In this document: one piece after another, positions 58,741 to 64,000 of the stretch | How positions within the stretch are numbered: position 1 is the first letter of the stretch | Layout of the letters: the number at the start of each line of letters is the position of its first letter | Source: a virus | Length of the DNA stretch: 64,000 bases | Virus record (IMG/VR): IMGVR_UViG_3300020171_000021 | Location: 1 to 64,000 of that record | Direction: 5' to 3' (one strand) | The notes under the pieces: model-generated | Databases searched by the model: none | Told to the model about the DNA's origin: nothing | The model's input: only the letters and a program-made list of their open reading frames with translations | Made by a program: the position numbers and the translations under genes

Positions 58741-59915
58741 AAATATTATGGTATGGGAACAGCGTCTGGACGAATTCGGGCTATGGTAGATGTGCTAAAT
58801 ATATTACTTATGGATTAGCGCGAGCGGGACATCAAGTCGGAATTCAAAGTAATTTTGGGCTACTTGGAGGAATCGTTAATGATGGATTAGTTACCCATTA
58901 TCCTCAAGGGGGCGGTTTTTCTGAAGGCGAACTGTTTTCAAATTATGTTGCTGATAAGTTTGACATGATTTGTGTGCAATATGACCTGTGGGCTTTGGAT
59001 TCAGTTCCAGACCGCATACGGCAAACCAATGCAGTATTCTGTCCATACACTCCACTTGACCATGAATTTATTACACCAAGATTAAAACCAAAGTTGGATG
59101 CATCGTTTGAAATAATTGCAATGTGCGATTACGGCGAAAAATTACTCCGGGCAGATGGATACAAAAATGTTCGAACAATTTACCATGGAGTAGATACTGA
59201 ATTTTATAAGCCATCTGAAAAACCAAAAGAGCAGTGTAAGCAATTGATTGGCTTCAGCGGAAAAGACTTTGTAATCGGCATGGTAGCAATGAATCGCACA
59301 GGAAGAAAAGATATTCCAAGACAGCTTGAAGCAATCGCCACATTCAAAAATAATCATCCAGAACTTTCAACCAAAGTTTATCTCCATACAAATCTGTTTC
59401 AGCCGGATGGTGACAGATTAAAAGAAATCATTGATTACCTCGGATTAGGAGATTGTGTTCGAACACCAGCAGACCGCGAATATTCATTAGGATATACTGA
59501 CGTAGAAATGTCCACCGTCTATAACGGTTGTGATGTAATGTTGCAGGCATCTCAATCAGAAGGATTTGGAATGCCAATTGTAGAAGCGATGGCATGTGGT
59601 ACTCCGGTTATTACTTCTGATACCACAGCAATGACTGAAATGATTAAACCAGTAACACCAGAATTCTTAGTTCAACCACTGGATACAACATGGATTGGTT
59701 CAATACCGGCTAAAGTTGCTATCATGGATAGAAAAAGCATGGTAGAAAAACTTGAACTTGCCGCATCCACAGATTTATTAAGTATGAGTGACAAATTATC
59801 TTTATACGCCCATAAAAAATATGACTGGAATAAAATAATCCCGCAGTGGATTAAATTAGTTGAAGATGTTGGAAAGAGAATTGAGGACGAATGTATTAAA
59901 GTTCCTGATGTTTAA
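58737..59915 (+). CDS. GT-B glycosyltransferase, GT4 family-like
   Basis: The N-terminal NSGYGRCAKYI segment and the C-terminal ASQSEGFGMPIVEAMACGTPV block (the E-x7-E motif, about 273-295) identify a GT4-type retaining enzyme. The length of 392 residues is normal. The sugar and acceptor are unknown; virion protein or DNA glycosylation are possible. Confidence 0.9.
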   Translation: MKILWYGNSVWTNSGYGRCAKYITYGLARAGHQVGIQSNFGLLGGIVNDGLVTHYPQGGGFSEGELFSNYVADKFDMICVQYDLWALDSVPDRIRQTNAVFCPYTPLDHEFITPRLKPKLDASFEIIAMCDYGEKLLRADGYKNVRTIYHGVDTEFYKPSEKPKEQCKQLIGFSGKDFVIGMVAMNRTGRKDIPRQLEAIATFKNNHPELSTKVYLHTNLFQPDGDRLKEIIDYLGLGDCVRTPADREYSLGYTDVEMSTVYNGCDVMLQASQSEGFGMPIVEAMACGTPVITSDTTAMTEMIKPVTPEFLVQPLDTTWIGSIPAKVAIMDRKSMVEKLELAASTDLLSMSDKLSLYAHKKYDWNKIIPQWIKLVEDVGKRIEDECIKVPDV

Positions 59916-59938
59916 AATAATAGGTTTGGAGGAAAATA

Positions 59939-60184
59939 ATGTCAAAAGAAGATAACGCAAGAGCACATCAAATCGTGGCTCGTTGGATTCGATTACTTGA
60001 TGAAGAAAGAGAACGTCTAAAAAATATTTTTGATGAAGAAAAACCCAGAATAGACGAACTTATTGGGCTAGTTGGAGAAGTTCGTGCAATTGATATATGC
60101 CGTCAGGCAGCACTTGATAATGGATTCGACACATATAAACATAAAGTAGATTGGTTTTATGTTGATGCTCCGGCGTGGAAATAA
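59939..60184 (+). CDS. Hypothetical protein, 81 residues
   Basis: TTGGAGGAA precedes the start. The protein is charged and mostly helical. It lies between two glycosyltransferase regions. No family is recognised. Confidence 0.6.
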   Translation: MSKEDNARAHQIVARWIRLLDEERERLKNIFDEEKPRIDELIGLVGEVRAIDICRQAALDNGFDTYKHKVDWFYVDAPAWK

Positions 60185-60186
60185 AT

Positions 60187-60228
60187 ATGAAAATATTATT
60201 TTTACAAAACTATAATTTTGAGCTATAA
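60187..60228 (+). pseudogene. Remnant of a glycosyltransferase start (13 codons)
   Basis: The 13 codons give MKILFLQNYNFEL, close to the start of the 60878 glycosyltransferase (MLNILWLQDYNFLL). The DNA TTACAAAACTATAATTTT differs from the intact gene by one base in 18. The endonuclease gene begins two bases later, so the remnant marks the edge of an insertion or duplication. Confidence 0.6.
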
Positions 60229-60230
60229 TT

Positions 60231-60884
60231 ATGCCAAAAGGAAGCCCTGGTGTTAAAAAAACAATTACTCATAATCAGATAAATTCTGCATCTCAGTTGC
60301 TGAGAAATAGATTTATAGAACAACATGGAGTTTTTCCTCCAATATTTGATTTATGTCATTGTCTTGAGATTAATTGTAATGAAATAGTATGGGGCGGTAA
60401 ACAATATTTGCATGGACATAATCAAAGACATAAATATAGTTGGAATAAAGGATTAACAAAAGAAACAGATAAACGCATTAAAGAAATATCTATACGTGCA
60501 AAAGGTCATGGAATGAAGTATGTGCGTAATGGTATAAATAAACAAGAAGAAAAGATATTGCAATTTCTTGAACAGATTGATGCAAATTGGAAATATGTTG
60601 GTGACGGAAAATTTTGGGTTGTACGAAAAAATCCAGACTTTATAAATCGAAAAACAAACCAAATAGTAGAATATTTTGGAGACTATTGGCACTATAATAA
60701 AGGACATGACGAAAGATGGCAAGAAGAAATATTGCGTCAAGCACACTTTGCAAAGTATGGATATAGGTGTATTATTGTCAATTCTCAAATATTTAAGTTA
60801 AATGACCCAATAGATTATCTGTCTGAAAAGTTATTAAAAGAACAAGAACAATTTTGTATTGAAATATTGGAGGACTTATGTTGA
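60231..60884 (+). CDS. Vsr/EDxHD-like homing endonuclease
   Basis: The N-terminus has the shared Cys/His module (about residues 43-65: CHC...GGKQYLHGHNQR). The C-terminal nuclease carries NPDFI, IVEYFGDYWH and AKYGYRCIIV, the pattern of Vsr-like EDxHD nucleases that act as homing endonucleases. It sits between a remnant and the intact copy of the same glycosyltransferase start. Confidence 0.85.
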   Translation: MPKGSPGVKKTITHNQINSASQLLRNRFIEQHGVFPPIFDLCHCLEINCNEIVWGGKQYLHGHNQRHKYSWNKGLTKETDKRIKEISIRAKGHGMKYVRNGINKQEEKILQFLEQIDANWKYVGDGKFWVVRKNPDFINRKTNQIVEYFGDYWHYNKGHDERWQEEILRQAHFAKYGYRCIIVNSQIFKLNDPIDYLSEKLLKEQEQFCIEILEDLC

Positions 60885-61783
60885 ATATTTTATGGTTACA
60901 AGACTATAATTTTTTGTTAGAATCTGGTGGTGGAGCTGAAATAAGTGACAGCATAATTTTTGCGTATGGTTTAACACAATTGGGGCATCATATCGAATTA
61001 ATGACACCAAAGAATATACAGACAGAAAATATCGAATCATATGACATTGTTGTTGTTAGTAATGTCACACAATTTAATAAAAATATATTATTTAATATCA
61101 TGTCACGTGCAAAACAAGTAGTATTTTATGCGCATGATTATTTTGACCACTGTAAGTGGAGACTTTATAAAAACAATCGTGAGACCTGTAGAACTACCTG
61201 CCCGAGATTAAGAGATTTTGGTAGAGAATTTTGGAGTTATGTTGATAAAGCAGTATGGCTGTCATCAAAACATAGAGAATCATATCTATTTTCTATGCCA
61301 GAGTTAGTAGAAATTCCGTATATTTTGATGCCATCACCGATTGATATATGGGAAATTGATGAAATTAAAGAAGAAATTAAACGAATCCCTAATACTGTGA
61401 TTGGTGGAAATGTTTTGCCATTTAAAGGTGCAAAAGAAATTCTTAAATACTGTCGTTCTCATCAGGAATATACTTTCAATTTCATTGGAGCAGAGCCAGA
61501 AAACATTAGTGAATTTCCTTCAAATGTAAATTTTATTGGAAGAGTAAATCATAAAGATGTTTATAGATTAATGAAGTCACACGAATTTGCAATCGAATTA
61601 CCAGCGACTATTCAGCCTTACGAAAGGTTTGTTAGTGAAAGCGTATTGTGTGGATGTAAAATAATAGGAAATGATAATATTGGCGCAATGTCATATTCAT
61701 GGTTTGATGATTACAATGAACACAAAAAACAGGTTTCAACATCACCGAAACTTTTTTGGAAATTCATCGAGAGTTTATTATGA
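60878..61783 (+). CDS. Glycosyltransferase (GT-B, GT4-like), 301 residues
   Basis: GGGAEISD near 20-27 fits the donor-loop region of GT-B enzymes, and FYAHDYFD near 85 and the NFIGRVNHKDVYRLM segment near 222 fit the rest of the fold. The C-terminal acidic motif is modified (ERFVSESVLCG). The enzyme is short but appears complete. It overlaps genes on both sides. Confidence 0.82.
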   Translation: MLNILWLQDYNFLLESGGGAEISDSIIFAYGLTQLGHHIELMTPKNIQTENIESYDIVVVSNVTQFNKNILFNIMSRAKQVVFYAHDYFDHCKWRLYKNNRETCRTTCPRLRDFGREFWSYVDKAVWLSSKHRESYLFSMPELVEIPYILMPSPIDIWEIDEIKEEIKRIPNTVIGGNVLPFKGAKEILKYCRSHQEYTFNFIGAEPENISEFPSNVNFIGRVNHKDVYRLMKSHEFAIELPATIQPYERFVSESVLCGCKIIGNDNIGAMSYSWFDDYNEHKKQVSTSPKLFWKFIESLL

Positions 61784-62835
61784 GAATAGCAATAACCGGA
61801 CACAGTCTGGTGCATCCCCGCCAATATAAGTTGGCAGATACACTCGGAAAAACAGAGGATGTAATAAATATTTGCCCCAGTCAGTGGGGAAACGAATTTG
61901 CTCCTAAAAATGCAATTGGCATTCCGCCACAATTTTTAGACCCACGGCACCCAAATATGATGCAATATTTCCTTGGACAAAATATGTTTACGGAGGCTTT
62001 TAAATTTACTTTGCCTGAACTTATTTATTGCCAGGAAGAAACTTTTTCTCTTTATGCCAAACAATGCGCAGTTATGGCAGAAGCGATAAACTGCAAGCTG
62101 GTATATTTCAATTGGGAGAATAAGGTTACTGATTTACCAGCCCAAATGCAAGAAATAGAAAAAGAAAATCTAGAAGCAGCAGACTTGGTAATATGTGGAA
62201 ACCCAGAAGCTGAACTTAGAATACGTGGCTTAAATCCAGAGGTAAAAACGAAAGTGATTCCGCAAACAGGAGTCGACACAGAGTTATTTGCGCCGATGCC
62301 AGAAATAGAGAAACCATATCATATTGGGTATATCGGAAGATATGTTCCTGAGAAGGTAAATATTTTTCATAAATTTGTACAAGAGCACATGCATTTAAAA
62401 GCATTATCAGTAGGCGGGAGAGGCGATGGGCTGCCAATTTCAGTCAATCTTACAATACAACCGTGGATTGAATACGAACATTTGCCCGAATGGTATAACA
62501 TGATACGAGTTTTCATGCATCTGCCGCACTCACAAATTAATGGCTTCAAAGAACAATTTGTTTATACCATTGGAGAAGCACTTGCATGCGGACTGCCAGT
62601 GATTTGTTCTGATAATGGTTCATTGTTATCAATTTATGGTACAGCACCAAATGTTTTCTTTGTTGAAGAAGGAGAACAAGGACTAATACAAGCTGATTAT
62701 TATGTGAACAACATAATTGACTATACATATGGTAATTTAAAATCCTATCCAAAAGAAGGCAGATGCTGGGTCGAAAATAACATATCATTACAGTCAATTG
62801 CAAATAAACTTATAACAACATTTAACGAATTATAG
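61780..62835 (+). CDS. Glycosyltransferase (GT-B, GT4-like), 351 residues
   Basis: ATG 61780 overlaps the preceding stop. The C-terminal half has QTGVDTELF, HIGYIGRYVPEK and FVYTIGEALACGLPVICSD (the E-x7-E region). These are standard GT4 features. Three transferases in a row suggest a sugar chain built stepwise on one acceptor. Confidence 0.88.
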   Translation: MRIAITGHSLVHPRQYKLADTLGKTEDVINICPSQWGNEFAPKNAIGIPPQFLDPRHPNMMQYFLGQNMFTEAFKFTLPELIYCQEETFSLYAKQCAVMAEAINCKLVYFNWENKVTDLPAQMQEIEKENLEAADLVICGNPEAELRIRGLNPEVKTKVIPQTGVDTELFAPMPEIEKPYHIGYIGRYVPEKVNIFHKFVQEHMHLKALSVGGRGDGLPISVNLTIQPWIEYEHLPEWYNMIRVFMHLPHSQINGFKEQFVYTIGEALACGLPVICSDNGSLLSIYGTAPNVFFVEEGEQGLIQADYYVNNIIDYTYGNLKSYPKEGRCWVENNISLQSIANKLITTFNEL

Positions 62836-62843
62836 GAAATAAT

Positions 62844-63578
62844 ATGACGTTATGCGCATGTGGTTGTGGTGAGCAAATTATTCAAAAAGTATATCACTGC
62901 AATCGTCCTGTAAAATATCTCCGTGGACATCACATGCGAGTGAAACATCATCGTAAAGGAAAGAAAAAATCTATAGAAACCATAGAAAAATTTAAACAGA
63001 CACGACGATTAAATATAAAAGTGGCACCACTTTGGTTATGCGAATGCGGATGTAATGAAATTACGTTTGGTGGCAAAAGATTTATTTGTGGGCATGATAG
63101 AAGGAATATTCCACAATCAAATGCAGCAAAGAGAAAACTTTCAATTGCAAATACAGGACAACACATTCATTCTGAAAAACAAAAAAAAATATGGTCTAAG
63201 CAACGAAAAGGAACACGGTGTGGTAAAAATAATCCAAGATATGGAAAAATTGCTGCAAATGGTGCAGGTCGCGGAAAACGTTCCTATTATATTTCACCGC
63301 TTCAAGGACAAGTCTGTTTTCGTTCTTCATATGAACTCGCATACGCCAAATATCTTGATTCAATCCATGAGTTATGGATGTACGAGATGGAAACATTTGA
63401 TTTAGGAAACACAACATATACTCCCGATTTCTTCTTACCACGAAGAGAGCTGTTTATCGAAATCAAAGGATACATGAGCGAAAAATCTCAACAAAAGATT
63501 AATAAGTTTAATGAACAATATACATTTAATCTGGAAATTATCGGATTAAAAGAATTAAAATTATTAGGAGTAAAATGA
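62844..63578 (+). CDS. PD-(D/E)XK homing-type endonuclease with two Cys/His modules
   Basis: Two Cys/His modules occur at about 3-32 (CACGCG...GH) and 70-95 (CECGCN...GH). NUMOD3-like repeats follow near 100-130. The nuclease (155-235) is nearly identical to that of the 36396 protein: FRSSYELAYAKYLDSI, TYTPDFFLP and FIEIKGYM. This is a second copy of one nuclease with a different DNA-binding half. Confidence 0.9.
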   Translation: MTLCACGCGEQIIQKVYHCNRPVKYLRGHHMRVKHHRKGKKKSIETIEKFKQTRRLNIKVAPLWLCECGCNEITFGGKRFICGHDRRNIPQSNAAKRKLSIANTGQHIHSEKQKKIWSKQRKGTRCGKNNPRYGKIAANGAGRGKRSYYISPLQGQVCFRSSYELAYAKYLDSIHELWMYEMETFDLGNTTYTPDFFLPRRELFIEIKGYMSEKSQQKINKFNEQYTFNLEIIGLKELKLLGVK

Positions 63579-63742
63579 ATAATATTATCAAAGGTGCATT
63601 ATTCTTATGCGGCATTGATATTCTATTCAATGAAGGCCGTGTAACAAGAGAGGTTATTACCTTCTTTAAAATAAGAGCTAAAAAATTAAAAATAGAAACA
63701 CCATCAGAAGAAGAACTCGTAGATTTATGTTTCGGGTGTTAA
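63575..63742 (+). CDS. 55-residue hypothetical protein
   Basis: The ATG overlaps the endonuclease stop, and TTAGGAG is the ribosome site. The sequence has a hydrophobic N-terminal helix and three cysteines. Family unknown. Confidence 0.5.
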   Translation: MNNIIKGALFLCGIDILFNEGRVTREVITFFKIRAKKLKIETPSEEELVDLCFGC

Positions 63743-63744
63743 AA

Positions 63745-63978
63745 ATGGAATCAATACGAAAAGCGTTTTGTGCATTACTAAAGAAAAGATATCCAATAAA
63801 TGTATTGCCATGTTACATTGGAGATATTCGGTGCCATATGAAACAGTGTAAAGTAAGAATGGCAAACAGTGTAGAAATAGGACAAATGGAACTTTTGCGT
63901 TCGCAAGATTTGGAAACAGAATTAAAACAGATTGAACTTGAAGTAGCAGCGGAGCAAGCAAAGAAAGTAACAGTATGA
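63745..63978 (+). CDS. Hypothetical protein, 77 residues
   Basis: ATG 63745 begins two bases after the previous stop. Cysteines near 8, 23, 30 and 35 may bind metal, and a long charged helix ends the protein. The stop overlaps the next start. Confidence 0.5.
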   Translation: MESIRKAFCALLKKRYPINVLPCYIGDIRCHMKQCKVRMANSVEIGQMELLRSQDLETELKQIELEVAAEQAKKVTV

Positions 63979-64000
63979 ATCTAAATATCGGTTGCGGTAA
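63975..64000 (+). CDS. Start of a probable methyltransferase (cut by window end)
   Basis: Only MNLNIGCG is visible before the edge. This matches motif I of SAM-dependent methyltransferases that begin directly with the L-N-x-G-C-G strand. The rest is outside the window. Confidence 0.4.

Noticed and set aside
1-64000. Borg-type extrachromosomal element
   Set aside because: No long terminal inverted repeats are visible and the repeats seen are short and local. The virion-type genes fit a virus better, though the window shows only part of the genome.

Overview
The window looks like about 64 kb from the genome of an archaeal double-stranded DNA virus, or a virus-like element, and both edges cut through genes. 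The evidence is a complete archaeal-type replication set: family B polymerase, both replication factor C subunits, a probable sliding clamp, an archaeo-eukaryotic primase, a superfamily 3 helicase and a Hef/XPF-like nuclease. Archaeal TATA-box promoters (TTTATATA or TTTAAATAC, about 25-50 bases before starts) and GGAGG/GGTGA ribosome sites agree, as does an intron-containing tRNA. The DNA is AT-rich and almost every gene lies on the plus strand in tight, overlapping operons. The host cannot be named from sequence alone. I recognised no terminase, portal or HK97-type head protease; the only packaging-like motor is a small P-loop ATPase on the minus strand.

Layout. 0-5.3 kb: small zinc-binding proteins, a methyltransferase, a membrane HExxH microprotein and a DEDDh exonuclease. 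5.4-15.6 kb: replication and recombination (putative single-strand-binding protein, RecA-like ATPase, primase, ERCC4-HhH nuclease, RFC small subunit, RNA ligase, Cas4-like nuclease, clamp candidate). 16.3-23.2 kb: 7-deazaguanine module (QueD, QueE, FolE, a second PTPS-like protein, a DpdA/TGT-like transglycosylase) with a tRNA-like RNA, an HNH endonuclease, a glycosyltransferase and an HD hydrolase. 23.4-30.1 kb: PolB, nucleotide-pool enzymes (HAD phosphatase, dTMP kinase, MazG-like), RFC large subunit and D5-like helicase, followed by a 305-bp gene-free region with a long palindrome (origin candidate). 30.4-36.1 kb: unknown proteins, a transglutaminase-like protein, a zincin and a metallophosphoesterase. 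36.4-38.3 kb: endonucleases and three tRNA genes (Ala, Pro, intron-containing Gln). 38.3-39.3 kb: minus-strand ATPase and a small putative regulator. 39.4-58.0 kb: virion module, with Ala-rich and Cys-rich membrane proteins, many one-helix membrane microproteins, adhesin/fibre-like proteins, and a high-GC block of probable major structural proteins closed by hairpin-plus-T terminators. 58.1-64 kb: glycosyltransferases alternating with homing-type endonucleases.

How the parts fit. FolE, QueD and QueE make deazaguanine precursors, the DpdA-like enzyme probably inserts the base into DNA, and the pool enzymes may help. No QueC is visible, so that step would come from the host or from outside the window. 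PolB, DpdA, the helicase, the RecA-like ATPase, a 214-residue unknown and a 36-residue microprotein all end in a short C-terminal Leu-Phe tag resembling clamp-binding peptides. This suggests replication and base modification share one clamp. At least seven free-standing endonucleases recombine a common Cys/His module and NUMOD3-like repeats with three nuclease folds. One sits beside a duplicated fragment of the start of a glycosyltransferase gene.
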